64,000 nt of DNA from an uncultured Algibacter sp. (GTDB lineage Bacteria > Bacteroidota > Bacteroidia > Flavobacteriales > Flavobacteriaceae). Below are positions 1-9,162 of the stretch, one piece after another; positions within the stretch are counted from its first letter, which is position 1; every line of letters starts with the position of its first letter. Under the pieces are notes generated by a model, which searched no databases, was not told the origin of the DNA, and worked only from the letters and a program-made list of their open reading frames with translations. A program made the position numbers and the translations under genes. The stretch lies in NCBI RefSeq assembly GCF_947490405.1, contig NZ_CANLGU010000002.1, positions 372,001-436,000 of the forward strand, given 5' to 3'.

Positions 1-183
1 TCTTTCTTTATATTGATTAAGAACACCTTCGATAACTTTTTGAGATGCTTGTTTTGTTTTAACAGGTTTATTCCCCAAATATTTATGCACTTCGGGGTTC
101 GAATCCAATTCAAACATGCCTTCTAAATCTGATAGACGCATATCTCTTAAAATTAGACGTTCTGTTTCAATGTTAAATACCAT
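1..183 (-). CDS. GNAT family N-acetyltransferase, N-terminal fragment
   Basis: A leftward frame opens with ATG at 183-181 and runs off the left edge, giving 61 residues without a stop. It begins MVFNIETERLILRDMRLSDL, the classic opening of RimJ/RimL-type GNAT acetyltransferases (TERLxLR motif, then a helix starting at SDLEGMFEL). Such enzymes transfer acetyl from acetyl-CoA to an amino group, often a protein N-terminus or a small amine; the substrate cannot be told here, and the acetyl-CoA-binding loop lies outside the window. The start is 13 bp downstream of the DinB-like gene stop, so the two are probably co-transcribed. Confidence 0.8.
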   Translation of the reverse strand, partial: MVFNIETERLILRDMRLSDLEGMFELDSNPEVHKYLGNKPVKTKQASQKVIEGVLNQYKER

Positions 184-196
184 AACCTAAATTGTT

Positions 197-721
197 TTAC
201 CAATTGCCGGCATAACTCAAACTTATACTTGATGATGCTTTTAAAAACTCAAACTTATATCTTAAAATTTGCCTAATATGCAAATAATCATGTGCCAACC
301 AATTTCTTAAAAATTGTTCTGCAGATAATTTTCCAAGTTCTGGATGCAACAATGAATTTTCCCAATTTGCAACATCCAATTCTTTTAACCAAGTAACAGA
401 ATTTGCACGCTCATTTAAAAATGATTGAAGTGTTGATTTGTAATTATTTAAAATATAATTTTTGTCATTTACCCACCCTTCAGGATCGATAGGTATCAAT
501 TTCTTTTCTGGATACTCGAGAGCATGTTTTACTCGTGCTCTAAAATCATAAATTTCTTCATCTAAAAGATGACAAACAATTTCTAATAGGCACCATTTTT
601 CTGGTTTTGGCCGCCACAGATATTGATTTTCAGGAATATCTTTCAAAAGATTTTCGAAAATCGATTTATTATTTTCAAGATTACAAATAATATCTTTTAG
701 CCCATGTTTTGTAGTGTCCAT
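197..721 (-). CDS. DinB-like (DinB_2 superfamily) four-helix protein
   Basis: This 174-residue protein starts at MDTTKH; an upstream in-frame ATG at 769 would add 16 unrelated residues and is less likely. The layout fits DinB/YfiT-like metal-dependent four-helix bundles. His51 sits in CHLLDEE, and His144 and His148 in AHDYLHIRQI, giving the usual three-histidine metal site, and a WxPxPEKW motif follows the first helix. Family members include bacillithiol or mycothiol S-transferases and many proteins of unknown role, probably cytoplasmic. The substrate cannot be predicted. It precedes the GNAT gene by 13 bp, and the pair probably forms a small leftward operon. Confidence 0.8.
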   Translation of the reverse strand: MDTTKHGLKDIICNLENNKSIFENLLKDIPENQYLWRPKPEKWCLLEIVCHLLDEEIYDFRARVKHALEYPEKKLIPIDPEGWVNDKNYILNNYKSTLQSFLNERANSVTWLKELDVANWENSLLHPELGKLSAEQFLRNWLAHDYLHIRQILRYKFEFLKASSSISLSYAGNW

Positions 722-843
722 AGGCGAATGTACAAAATAAATTAATCGTTTACAAACGACTACAAACATTTACAAACGATTTTAAACAAGTAATAACCGA
801 TTAAAATTTTGGTACTGTTAGATATTTGCAGTGTCGAATCTAT

Positions 844-919
844 GCTGGACTTGTTTCAGTAACTCATGAGTGAAACGACTAATAAGAAAAATTAAAAAGA
901 TCCTGAAACGAGTTCAGGA
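844..919. repeat. Pair of short inverted repeats of the CTGAA-N5-TTCAG type
   Basis: At 901-919 there is a perfect 7-bp stem, TCCTGAA and TTCAGGA around ACGAG. About 50 bp upstream, 844-859 carries a degenerate copy (GCTGGACTTGTTTCAG) in the opposite orientation. I associate similar CTGAAnnnnnTTCAG hairpins with flavobacterial intergenic DNA. Here they lie in the 230-bp gap upstream of the ssb gene. No function can be assigned. Confidence 0.55.
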
Positions 920-955
920 CAAGGTATTAACTGTTTAACGAAAAAATTTAAAATT

Positions 956-1288
956 ATGAACACGCTTAGAAACAAAGTACAGTTGATTGGTAACTTAGGA
1001 AACGATCCAGAAATCATCAATCTAGAATCAGGAAAAACATTAGCTAAATTTAACATTGCTACTAATGAAAGTTACACTAACAATAACGGTGAAAAAATAA
1101 CAAATACACAATGGCACAATGTAGTTGCTTGGGGTAAAACTGCTCAAATAATAGAGAAGTATGTAACCAAAGGCAAAGAGGTTGCCATTGAGGGAAAGTT
1201 AACATCTAGAAGCTATGATGATAAAGATGGTAACAAGCGCTACATCACAGAAATTGTATGTGGAGAATTATTGATGCTAGGAAAATAA
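956..1288 (+). CDS. ssb: Single-stranded DNA-binding protein, short form
   Basis: This 110-residue protein is essentially one OB-fold. It opens with MNTLRNKVQLIGNLGNDPEI, followed by LAKFNIATNE and the WHNVVAWGKTAQIIEKYVTKG signature, then an IEGKLTSRSYDDKDG hairpin. It binds single-stranded DNA during replication, repair or recombination. It ends in GELLMLGK and lacks the flexible linker and acidic DDDIPF-type tail that recruit partner proteins in canonical SSBs. It may therefore be a secondary paralogue rather than the replicative SSB. It is monocistronic, with a strong terminator right after the stop. Confidence 0.92.
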   Translation: MNTLRNKVQLIGNLGNDPEIINLESGKTLAKFNIATNESYTNNNGEKITNTQWHNVVAWGKTAQIIEKYVTKGKEVAIEGKLTSRSYDDKDGNKRYITEIVCGELLMLGK

Positions 1289-1314
1289 ACCTTTTTTTAT
1301 CCAAAAACTGAATG

Positions 1315-1348
1315 AAGGAAACTTGTGAATTACAGGTTTCCTTTTTTT
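1315..1348 (+). terminator. Intrinsic terminator of ssb
   Basis: AAGGAAACTTGT (1315-1326) pairs with ACAGGTTTCCTT (1332-1343) with one G-T wobble, around a 5-nt loop, and is followed by a T run. It overlaps the stop codon of the convergent nadB gene at 1330-1332. Confidence 0.85.
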
Positions 1349-2895
1349 ATGTTATCTATATTAAAATACCCTCCCTTGTTTACTTTTCTATCTAAAGATT
1401 GACGTATGATAAGATGCGCTACATTAATCATATTTCTTAATTCGCAAAGTGATGTAGTAATTTTTGATTCTCGGTACAAATCTTCAACCTCTTCATAAAT
1501 TAAATCTAAATGTTTAATAGCACGTTTTAAGCGTTTATTGCTTCTTACTATTCCAACATAATCACGCATCAAAGCTTGTAATTGCTTTAAGTTATGTTGA
1601 ATTAAAATATGCTCTTTGGTGATAATTGTACCTTCATCATTCCAATCAGGGATTTCAATATCGGCATCTTTATGCTTTGTCTTGGACAAATGTTTAAAAA
1701 TATTATGAGCATAAACCAGTGCTTCTAAGAGGGAATTAGATGCTAGTCTATTAGCTCCATGTAAACCTGTTCTCGAACATTCTCCACAAGCAAATAAATC
1801 TTTAATAGTAGTTTTTCCTTTTTTATCAACCTCAATACCGCCACATAAATAATGAGATGCTGGCACCACAGGAATCCAATCTTCTTTAATATCTATATGT
1901 TGTTCTAAACACTTATTATAGATATTTGGAAAATGCTTGATAAACGCCTCCATATCTAAATGGGTACAATCTAGATATACATGAGATTCTCCAGATTTTT
2001 TTAATTCGCTATCGATACTTTGAGATACAATGTCTCTGGATGCTAATTCGGCACGTTCATCATAATCTGGCATAAATCGGTGTCCTTCAGTGTTTCTTAG
2101 ATAAGCACCAAAACCTCTTACAGCTTCAGAAATTAAAAACGAAGATTCGCCTTTAGCATCATACAAAGCCGTTGGATGAAACTGAACAAACTCCATGTCC
2201 TTAATTCGAGCCTTAGCTCTGTATGCCATGGCAATGCCATCACCTGTTGCAATAACAGGGTTTGTGGTATGCCCATAAACACAGCCAATTCCACCTGAAG
2301 CAAGTAACGTGTAATTTGCTTTAATTGTAAATATTTCACCAGATTTTTGATTAAAAACATAAGCCCCAAAACACTTAAGTTCTAGAGAATCATAATCCTT
2401 TACATGATGATTTGTAATTAAATCAATAGCAAAATGATGTGGCAAAATCGAAATATTTTCTAATTGATGTGCCTTATTTAATAAAGCACGTTCAATTTCG
2501 TAACCTGTAATATCCTTATGATGAACTATACGGTATTCTGAATGACCGCCTTCTTTTCCTAAGTCAAATTTCCCTGCATCATTCACATCAAAATTAGCAC
2601 CCCAAAGCAAAAGCTCCTTCAACCTATCAGGACCTTCTTTTACAACCATTTTTACAACATCTTCATCACAAAGTTCGTCACCAGCAATCAGCGTATCTTT
2701 AATATGCTTTTTAAAAGAATCCTCTTCTTTATCTAAAACGATGGCAACTCCTCCCTGAGCGTATTTAGTGTTAGATTCGTCTTCATTTGCTTTAGTAACA
2801 ATAACAATGTTTCTATCAGGAAATTTTTCTGCAATTTTAACAGCAAATGTTAAGCCAGCAACTCCAGAACCTATAACTAAATAATCTGTAGTCAT
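1330..2895 (-). CDS. nadB: L-aspartate oxidase
   Basis: This FAD enzyme oxidises L-aspartate to iminoaspartate, the first step of de novo NAD synthesis. The 521 residues match the family. An N-terminal dinucleotide-binding motif (VIGSGVAGLTFAVKIAE, about 6-22) comes first. Then come the KYAQGGVA segment that contacts FAD, the EFVQFHPTAL and SEAVRGFGAYL active-site stretches, and PASHYLCGGI near residue 350. A C-terminal helical region follows HGANRLASNSLLEALV. It lies 2 bp downstream of nadA in the same orientation, so the operon makes quinolinate. The fumarate reductase/succinate dehydrogenase flavoproteins are homologous, but the length and the nadA neighbour favour NadB. Confidence 0.96.
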   Translation of the reverse strand: MTTDYLVIGSGVAGLTFAVKIAEKFPDRNIVIVTKANEDESNTKYAQGGVAIVLDKEEDSFKKHIKDTLIAGDELCDEDVVKMVVKEGPDRLKELLLWGANFDVNDAGKFDLGKEGGHSEYRIVHHKDITGYEIERALLNKAHQLENISILPHHFAIDLITNHHVKDYDSLELKCFGAYVFNQKSGEIFTIKANYTLLASGGIGCVYGHTTNPVIATGDGIAMAYRAKARIKDMEFVQFHPTALYDAKGESSFLISEAVRGFGAYLRNTEGHRFMPDYDERAELASRDIVSQSIDSELKKSGESHVYLDCTHLDMEAFIKHFPNIYNKCLEQHIDIKEDWIPVVPASHYLCGGIEVDKKGKTTIKDLFACGECSRTGLHGANRLASNSLLEALVYAHNIFKHLSKTKHKDADIEIPDWNDEGTIITKEHILIQHNLKQLQALMRDYVGIVRSNKRLKRAIKHLDLIYEEVEDLYRESKITTSLCELRNMINVAHLIIRQSLDRKVNKGGYFNIDNIKKGNL

Positions 2896-2897
2896 AG

Positions 2898-3824
2898 CTA
2901 TTTAGAGAGTTCAAGCATACGCTCAATAGGTAGTAAAGCGCGCTCAATTATTTCAGGATCAACTTCTATTTGAGGTGATTCATTCAGCATACAATCATAT
3001 AATTTTTGTAGTGTATTCATTTTCATAAAATGACACTCACTACAAGCACAAGTATTATCTTCCTTAGCTGGGGCTGGGACTAATTCTGTATTTGGCATTT
3101 CTTGCTTCATCTTGTGCAAGATACCTGCTTCTGTAGCCACAATAAATTTTTGATCCTGATGTTTCTTTACATAATTTATCATACCTGAAGTTGAACCAAT
3201 ATATGTTGCTGTATCTAAGATATGTGTTTCAGATTCTGGATGTGCAATAATTTTATAGTCAGGATATTTTTTATGAAGTTGGATTAGTTTTTCCATGGAA
3301 AACGCTTCATGCACAATACAGCTACCGTCCCACAACACCATGTCTCTTCCTGTTTCGTTGATAATATACTGGCCTAAGTTTTTATCTGGAGCAAAAATGA
3401 TAGGCGTCTCTTTAGGTATAGAGTTTACAATTTTTAAAGCGTTTGAAGACGTACAAACAATATCGCTTAATGCTTTAATTTCCGCAGAACAATTTACATA
3501 AGTTATCACCACATGATTTGGATGTGCCTTAGTGAATTTTTCAAAAGCTTCTGGCGGACAAGAATCGGCCAGAGAACATCCAGCATTTAAGTCTGGCAGT
3601 ACAACTGTTTTATCTGGACTTAAAATTTTAGCCGTTTCAGCCATAAAATGCACGCCTGCAAATACAATCATGTCTGCATCCGTTTCAGCTGCTTTTTGAG
3701 ATAAGCCCAAACTATCTCCAACATAATCCGCTATATCTTGTATCTCACCAACTTGATAATAGTGTGCTAAAATAATCGCGTTTTTTTCTTTTTTAAGACG
3801 TTGAATTTCTTTTACTAAATCCAT
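2898..3824 (-). CDS. nadA: Quinolinate synthase A
   Basis: This enzyme condenses iminoaspartate with dihydroxyacetone phosphate to give quinolinate, using a [4Fe-4S] cluster. The 308 residues show the three-fold repeated NadA layout. AHYYQ (about 20-24) is the first substrate-binding motif. Candidate cluster cysteines are Cys83 ([10 protein letters not shown]), Cys169 (WDGSC) and one of Cys259, 261 and 264 in the [12 protein letters not shown] tail motif, matching the spacing of short-form NadA proteins. It is the first gene of the nadA-nadB operon. Confidence 0.96.
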   Translation of the reverse strand: MDLVKEIQRLKKEKNAIILAHYYQVGEIQDIADYVGDSLGLSQKAAETDADMIVFAGVHFMAETAKILSPDKTVVLPDLNAGCSLADSCPPEAFEKFTKAHPNHVVITYVNCSAEIKALSDIVCTSSNALKIVNSIPKETPIIFAPDKNLGQYIINETGRDMVLWDGSCIVHEAFSMEKLIQLHKKYPDYKIIAHPESETHILDTATYIGSTSGMINYVKKHQDQKFIVATEAGILHKMKQEMPNTELVPAPAKEDNTCACSECHFMKMNTLQKLYDCMLNESPQIEVDPEIIERALLPIERMLELSK

Positions 3825-4007
3825 TTGGTTTATGAGAATAATTATGAAATATAAAATAACTAGTGTTTACCACTGATTATGTTACAAATATCTTAATTAA
3901 AACCTGTAGTGAAATATGAAATCATTAAAAAAAAACATCTAATAAGAAACTTACAGTTTTTTATTTAAATCATTAAACTATTACTAATCAAAAGCTTGAA
4001 TAATTCT

Positions 4008-4032
4008 GAAAAATAAAACTGATTTTTTCAGT
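4008..4032 (-). terminator. Probable terminator after the 603-residue gene
   Basis: ACTGA and TCAGT (4018-4032) close a five-base loop. Read leftward, the hairpin is followed by a T-rich run, 14 bp past the stop codon at 4046. The stem is short. Confidence 0.5.
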
Positions 4033-4045
4033 AATCCTAATAATT

Positions 4046-5857
4046 TTAAGCCATAACTGTTAAAACATGAAGTTCTGTTTGCATAGCATCTAAACTGAAT
4101 TTGCAATTTTCAAGTTCTTTTAAAACAGTTGTTTTTATATCCCCAAAACTATGTTGAATTTCTTTAAACAGATTTTGGTAATAGGCTATTCCAATAGCCA
4201 TATTATTCATAAAAGTTTTAAGATATTTTTTCTCTTTTTGGTTTAAAGAAGGTTTTGTTTCATTAAGCTTATTTTTGAGAAAATCCATATAGATATGGAG
4301 TTCTTTAATAAACATATTTGGACGGTCTGTACGCGATATCATATTATCTCTACCATAAATGTGGTCTGTAATATTTTGCAGACTCATAACTTTAGAATAA
4401 TAAGCCATATTAGGGCCAGGGCAAACAGAAACCCCATTACCTTCAACTTTAGTATCCAAATCATATTTTAATAATGCTGATGTACCAAGCCCAACACATG
4501 TGCAGGATTTATCTGTAATTTTATTAACTTCTTTTTGATATAATTCTGGTGTTAAATCCATTTCATCCAAAGCTTTCATTTTTAAATATTGAAATTCTCT
4601 GGATGCCGTACAAATGCCTTTATCTTTAAACTCTTTATTTAGAGCTACAAATTTTTTGGGACAAGAACTCCCAGGTCTATTTTTATCAATTAGCATTTGT
4701 TTTTCAACATCTTTAGTATTTCCTTTTAAACTGTTAAACGGAATTCCCAACGGAGAAACATCGCTTAAATACAAATCTTTTTCCTCTGCTTTAGCTAATT
4801 TTCTTAGTGTTTTATAGTCTACTGTTGTTGCTTCTGGAACCAGTAAAAAAGGGCTGCCCCAGCCTACAGAATCCAAATTGTAATGCTTTAATAAAAAGGC
4901 ATGCTCTTCTTGTGTTCCAACACCACCCTGAGCAGTAATTTCGAATGATAATGGTAACTCAGGAACACTTCGCTTTTGATTTAAAAGTTCCTTATTTAAA
5001 ATACTCAGGGTGGCTTTCTGCAACTCATCACGCTTTTCATTAAACTCTGCTAGAACTGGCCCTAGTAAAAATCCATCTGTTGCAAAAGCGTGTCCGCCAC
5101 AGTTTAATCCAGATTCTATTCTATATTCAGACACCCACAATCCTTTTTTTGCTAGAAATCGACCTTGAATAAGTGCTGATCTATAATCGCTTACTTTTAA
5201 AATAATGCGTTTGTTAAAAACACCTTTTTCATCTGGAAAAAAATCATCAAATTGAGATATATAACTATATAATCTAGGATTCATCCCAGCCGACAACACT
5301 ACAGCAGAATTTAATTTACTTTGAGCAAAACCACGTAATGCTGCATGCGCATCATTATACTCTACAGGTAATTTTTTGTCTTTTTTATAATTATCCTTGT
5401 CTACTTTAGTCATAATATTAACGTCAATAGCACCTTTAACCAAGTTTTTAGACACCCAAGACTTGATTTTGTTAAGACTAAATACGTTTGATATTAATAC
5501 TTTAAAATCTGTTTTAAGCTTTGAATTGTCTGGAAGCATATTAATATATGCCACCAGATCACTGTAGTTTTTTGAACTTATATGCGCTTTCATAGACTTG
5601 AATTTCTTCTCTGTCAAATCATTCATTAAGTTTAAATAAGATGTGATTCTTTTGGCTCTAAAATCTTCGATTTTTTCACTAATTTCTTGGTAAGGTATCT
5701 CAAACTTTTCACTATACATTTTTCTTAATTTTTCTAGCAAAATATCATCTACCAAAGAAATAACAGAATCCATACCGTACTGCGCTACTTTTAAAGGCGT
5801 GTCTATAGTGAAACCAATTCCCATTACAGGAATATGAAAAGAATGAGGTTTTTTCAT
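4046..5857 (-). CDS. Uncharacterised protein, resembles FMN-binding TIM-barrel (nitronate monooxygenase/PfaD-like) enzymes
   Basis: The protein has 603 residues and no signal peptide or membrane segment. I do not recognise it as a characterised family. An N-terminal strand (HIPVMGIGFTIDTP, 7-20) resembles the first barrel strand of 2-nitropropane-dioxygenase-type enzymes. ESGLNCGGHAFATDG (about 248-262) resembles their glycine-histidine motif. FEITAQGGVGTQEEHAFLL followed by VGWGSPFLLVPE (305-342) resembles the FMN-phosphate loop and last strand. A C-terminal part holds Cys399, Cys416, Cys452, Cys454 and Cys479 in SSCPKK, GICTAS, SCTCVGLG and VCPGP contexts and could carry an Fe-S cluster. 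It is a lone gene between nadA and ppc. The FMN and Fe-S roles are inference. Confidence 0.85.
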   Translation of the reverse strand: MKKPHSFHIPVMGIGFTIDTPLKVAQYGMDSVISLVDDILLEKLRKMYSEKFEIPYQEISEKIEDFRAKRITSYLNLMNDLTEKKFKSMKAHISSKNYSDLVAYINMLPDNSKLKTDFKVLISNVFSLNKIKSWVSKNLVKGAIDVNIMTKVDKDNYKKDKKLPVEYNDAHAALRGFAQSKLNSAVVLSAGMNPRLYSYISQFDDFFPDEKGVFNKRIILKVSDYRSALIQGRFLAKKGLWVSEYRIESGLNCGGHAFATDGFLLGPVLAEFNEKRDELQKATLSILNKELLNQKRSVPELPLSFEITAQGGVGTQEEHAFLLKHYNLDSVGWGSPFLLVPEATTVDYKTLRKLAKAEEKDLYLSDVSPLGIPFNSLKGNTKDVEKQMLIDKNRPGSSCPKKFVALNKEFKDKGICTASREFQYLKMKALDEMDLTPELYQKEVNKITDKSCTCVGLGTSALLKYDLDTKVEGNGVSVCPGPNMAYYSKVMSLQNITDHIYGRDNMISRTDRPNMFIKELHIYMDFLKNKLNETKPSLNQKEKKYLKTFMNNMAIGIAYYQNLFKEIQHSFGDIKTTVLKELENCKFSLDAMQTELHVLTVMA

Positions 5858-6127
5858 TGTTATAAATATTAATTCGTAAAAGTAAGATGGTGTTAAAAAG
5901 GATTACATGACTTATATCATATAACCTATAAATTTATATATGTGGATTGAAATGGCTTATTTTGAAATTGAGATATCATTAAAAAAATCAAGCTATAAAA
6001 GCTTTTTTTATTAAATATTCACAATCATAATTAGTCAAACCATAAAAATTGATAAATATTCAAAAAAGACTGTGTGTTTCATGTAAGCTTCACTATTTTT
6101 ATGGTTCATTTTCAACAGAAAGATTTT

Positions 6128-8719
6128 ATGTCCGTAGAGCCAAAATTAACCAGATTCAACCAAACTGTATTGTCAAAATATAATATCTATAATAGTATAT
6201 TCATGACACTACCCTTTGATGCAGTAACTAAAACGGGGGTTTTACTTCCGTTATTTCATGAAACGTGCGAAAAAGGTTTTAATAAGGGAGATGACCCAAC
6301 CACTATAGTAAATACATTTTTTGAAAAATATCAAGGAAGACGAAACAAGGAAAGTCAAATAAATCTTCTTTTTAGATTTATTCAGTATATAGAAAGGCAG
6401 GTGGTTTTATTTGATGCCATTGAAGATGCCGCATTCCCTATTGTAAATAATATGGATGGTGTTGGTACATTAAGAAACCTAAAAGGTAATGCAAGGTCTG
6501 AAGGTAAACTAGAAGAACTTAAAGCATTTCTTGAGGAATTCAAAGTACGTATAGTATTAACAGCACACCCAACGCAATTTTACCCAGGTTCTGTTTTAGG
6601 TATTATTACAAAACTTACCGAGGCTATTAAGCAAAATGACCTTGCTGAGATTAATAATCTATTTGGTCAATTAGGAAAAACACCATTTTTTAAGCACAAA
6701 AAACCAACACCTTATCAGGAAGCAAAAAGCCTAATGTGGTACCTTGAGAATGTGTTTTATAAGACGTTTGGTGATATATATAATTATATTCAAACTAATA
6801 TTTATGATGATGGTGAAAAACACAACGACATTATAAATATTGGATTCTGGCCAGGTGGCGATCGTGATGGAAATCCATTTGTTAAACCAGAAACCACTTT
6901 AAAAGTTGCAAAAAAGTTAAAAAAATCAATCCTTAAAAAGTACTATCAAGATTTAAGAGATTTAAGAAAAAAGTTAACGTTTAGAGGTGTTGAAGATCGT
7001 GTTATTCGTCTTGAAACCATTATGTATGATTACAGTATCAACTTAAAATCTAAAAAGGCTATAACAGCTAAAGAACTTAGAACAGAGCTTTTAAGTATCA
7101 GAGATGTTATTGTTGATCAGCACCAATCATTATATGTAAATGAGGTTAATAATTTGATAAATAGAGTACATCTTTTTGATTATCGATTTGCCTCGCTTGA
7201 TATAAGACAAGATAGTAGAATACACCACAACGTATTTACTACGGTTATAGATTCATTAATCGCAACAGGAAAGTCATCTTTTCCAGATAATTATCATGAT
7301 TTATCTGAAGCTGAACAAATTGAAATATTATCAAAAGCTACTGATGATGTTGGTGATCTAGATGCTTTTGACGATGAAATGGTTAGAAATACTCTGAAAA
7401 CCATAGCCATTATAAAAGATATTCAAAAAAGCAACGGAGAGCGAGGTGCGAACCGATATATTATTAGTAACAATCAAACGGCTTTAAACGTGATGCAGTT
7501 ATTTGCCATGTTAAAAATAGTTGCTTTTAAAGACGAATTAACGGTTGATGTTGCACCTTTATTTGAAACAATTCCTGATTTAGAGAATGCACCAGGAGTC
7601 ATGGAACAATTGTATAAAAATCCAGAATATATAGCACATTTAAGAGCTAGAGGAAGTAAGCAACATATTATGCTTGGATTCTCAGACGGAACTAAAGATG
7701 GTGGATATTTAATGGCTAACTGGGGTATTTATAAAGCCAAAGAACAGCTTACAGAAATGTCTAGAAAATATGATGTAACTGTAATATTTTTTGATGGTCG
7801 TGGTGGACCTCCAGCACGTGGTGGCGGAAAAACACATAACTTCTATTCTTCTTTAGGTCCAACTATTGAGGATAAGGAAGTACAAATAACTATTCAAGGT
7901 CAAACGGTGAGTTCTAATTTTGGAACTAACGATTCTTCACAGTATAACCTAGAACAACTTATTAGTTCTGGTATTAAAAATAGAATTGATGGCGAAAAGA
8001 ATCGTTTATCTGATGAAGATAGAACGGTAATGACGGATTTAGCTGAAACAAGTTATCAAACATACAAAGACTTTAAAAGTCATGCTATGTTTATACCTTA
8101 CTTGGAACGCATGAGTACTTTAAAATATTATGCCAAGACCAATATTGGTAGTAGACCATCAAAGCGAGGAAAATCAGATAAGTTAGTGTTTTCTGACTTA
8201 AGAGCAATTCCTTTTGTTGGATCTTGGAGTCAGTTAAAGCAAAATGTACCTGGTTTTTATGGTGTAGGAACTGCGCTAAAAGTTTATGAAGACAATGACG
8301 AATGGTATAAAGTAGAGCAACTTTATAACAACTCTAAATTCTTTAAAACGTTACTTGAGAATAGTATGATGTCTTTAACAAAATCATTTTTTGATTTAAC
8401 AAAATACATGTCTAAAGACGAAGAGTTTGGTGCGTTTTGGAATATTATTTTCGAAGAATATCAAATTACCAAAAGGTTGTTATTAAAACTAACAGGTTAT
8501 GATGAGTTAATGGAGAATGAACCTTCAGGAAAAGCTTCTATTGAAGTTAGAGAATCTATAGTTTTACCTTTATTAACCATACAGCAATATGCTCTTAAAA
8601 AGGTTCAAGAATTAGAAAAAGCTGGTGTACCTAATGATGATCCAGAAAAGTTGATTTTTGAAAAGATTGTTACACGATCATTATTTGGTAATATTAATGC
8701 TAGTCGTAATTCGGCTTAA
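6128..8719 (+). CDS. ppc: Phosphoenolpyruvate carboxylase
   Basis: The enzyme carboxylates phosphoenolpyruvate with bicarbonate to oxaloacetate, feeding the TCA cycle and the aspartate family. The 863-residue form starts at MSVEPKLTRF; an upstream in-frame ATG at 6074 would add 18 residues unlike the family. Conserved sites are LTAHPTQ (catalytic His), GGDRDGNPFV, GFSDGTKDGGYLMANWGIY and FFDGRGGPPARGGG (glycine-rich loop with the catalytic Arg). The C-terminal NxxxxSRNSA replaces the usual NTG end. It is a single gene closed by a strong terminator, with no sign of co-transcription. Confidence 0.95.
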   Translation: MSVEPKLTRFNQTVLSKYNIYNSIFMTLPFDAVTKTGVLLPLFHETCEKGFNKGDDPTTIVNTFFEKYQGRRNKESQINLLFRFIQYIERQVVLFDAIEDAAFPIVNNMDGVGTLRNLKGNARSEGKLEELKAFLEEFKVRIVLTAHPTQFYPGSVLGIITKLTEAIKQNDLAEINNLFGQLGKTPFFKHKKPTPYQEAKSLMWYLENVFYKTFGDIYNYIQTNIYDDGEKHNDIINIGFWPGGDRDGNPFVKPETTLKVAKKLKKSILKKYYQDLRDLRKKLTFRGVEDRVIRLETIMYDYSINLKSKKAITAKELRTELLSIRDVIVDQHQSLYVNEVNNLINRVHLFDYRFASLDIRQDSRIHHNVFTTVIDSLIATGKSSFPDNYHDLSEAEQIEILSKATDDVGDLDAFDDEMVRNTLKTIAIIKDIQKSNGERGANRYIISNNQTALNVMQLFAMLKIVAFKDELTVDVAPLFETIPDLENAPGVMEQLYKNPEYIAHLRARGSKQHIMLGFSDGTKDGGYLMANWGIYKAKEQLTEMSRKYDVTVIFFDGRGGPPARGGGKTHNFYSSLGPTIEDKEVQITIQGQTVSSNFGTNDSSQYNLEQLISSGIKNRIDGEKNRLSDEDRTVMTDLAETSYQTYKDFKSHAMFIPYLERMSTLKYYAKTNIGSRPSKRGKSDKLVFSDLRAIPFVGSWSQLKQNVPGFYGVGTALKVYEDNDEWYKVEQLYNNSKFFKTLLENSMMSLTKSFFDLTKYMSKDEEFGAFWNIIFEEYQITKRLLLKLTGYDELMENEPSGKASIEVRESIVLPLLTIQQYALKKVQELEKAGVPNDDPEKLIFEKIVTRSLFGNINASRNSA

Positions 8720-8737
8720 AAAAATAATTCAAGTACT

Positions 8738-8773
8738 AAAAAAGCCTTCACTTAATAAGTGAAGGCTTTTTTT
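8738..8773 (+). terminator. Intrinsic terminator of ppc
   Basis: AAAGCCTTCACTTA and TAAGTGAAGGCTTT form a nearly perfect hairpin flanked by an A run and a T run, 19 bp after the ppc stop. Confidence 0.9.
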
Positions 8774-8929
8774 ATATGTCAATATAATGAAGTATGAGAC
8801 AAACTTTTTCGTTATAAAATCTCTCACCTTATAGTATGGTGTCTTTTCTTGCTTTCATCAAAAGTCTCTTCTTTGGCATCTTAAAATAATTATATACTTC
8901 AAAAAGTCGTTTCTTAAAACATTTAAACT

Positions 8930-9094
8930 ATGTTAAAACAAACTTTTAATTTTTTTAAAACAGCTGGGAATAATCATTCAATATTATCCTTCTTAATTTT
9001 GTTATTATTAATACCTTTTGAAGGGCTAACAAATAATAAATTTAGTTTCAATTTTTATTCCATATTCATAATATCAATTATGAATATGAGCTGA
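8930..9094 (+). CDS. Possible 54-residue membrane peptide
   Basis: The frame opens MLKQTFNFFKTAGNNHSILS, continues with a hydrophobic stretch (SFLILLLLIPFEG, about 20-32) and ends ISIMNMS. Its TGA at 9092-9094 directly abuts a strong terminator, and the ppc terminator lies upstream, so the ORF would be its own transcription unit. Codon use is very AU-rich, I recognise no family, and it may instead be the remnant of a longer membrane-protein gene. The 156 bp upstream (8774-8929) show no other gene, only a small CACC/GGTG palindrome at 8825-8841. Confidence 0.4.
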   Translation: MLKQTFNFFKTAGNNHSILSFLILLLLIPFEGLTNNKFSFNFYSIFIISIMNMS

Positions 9095-9130
9095 AAAAAG
9101 AGGCCTTGCTTAAAGCAAGGCCTCTTTTTT
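9094..9130. terminator. Strong bidirectional terminator
   Basis: Arms of 18 bp (9094-9111 and 9113-9130), with core AGAGGCCTTGC/GCAAGGCCTCT, are flanked by A and T runs. It separates the rightward small ORF from the leftward ammonium transporter that stops at 9163, and can serve both. Confidence 0.9.
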
Positions 9131-9162
9131 GTACACTAAATAATAAATATATATTTTAATTG

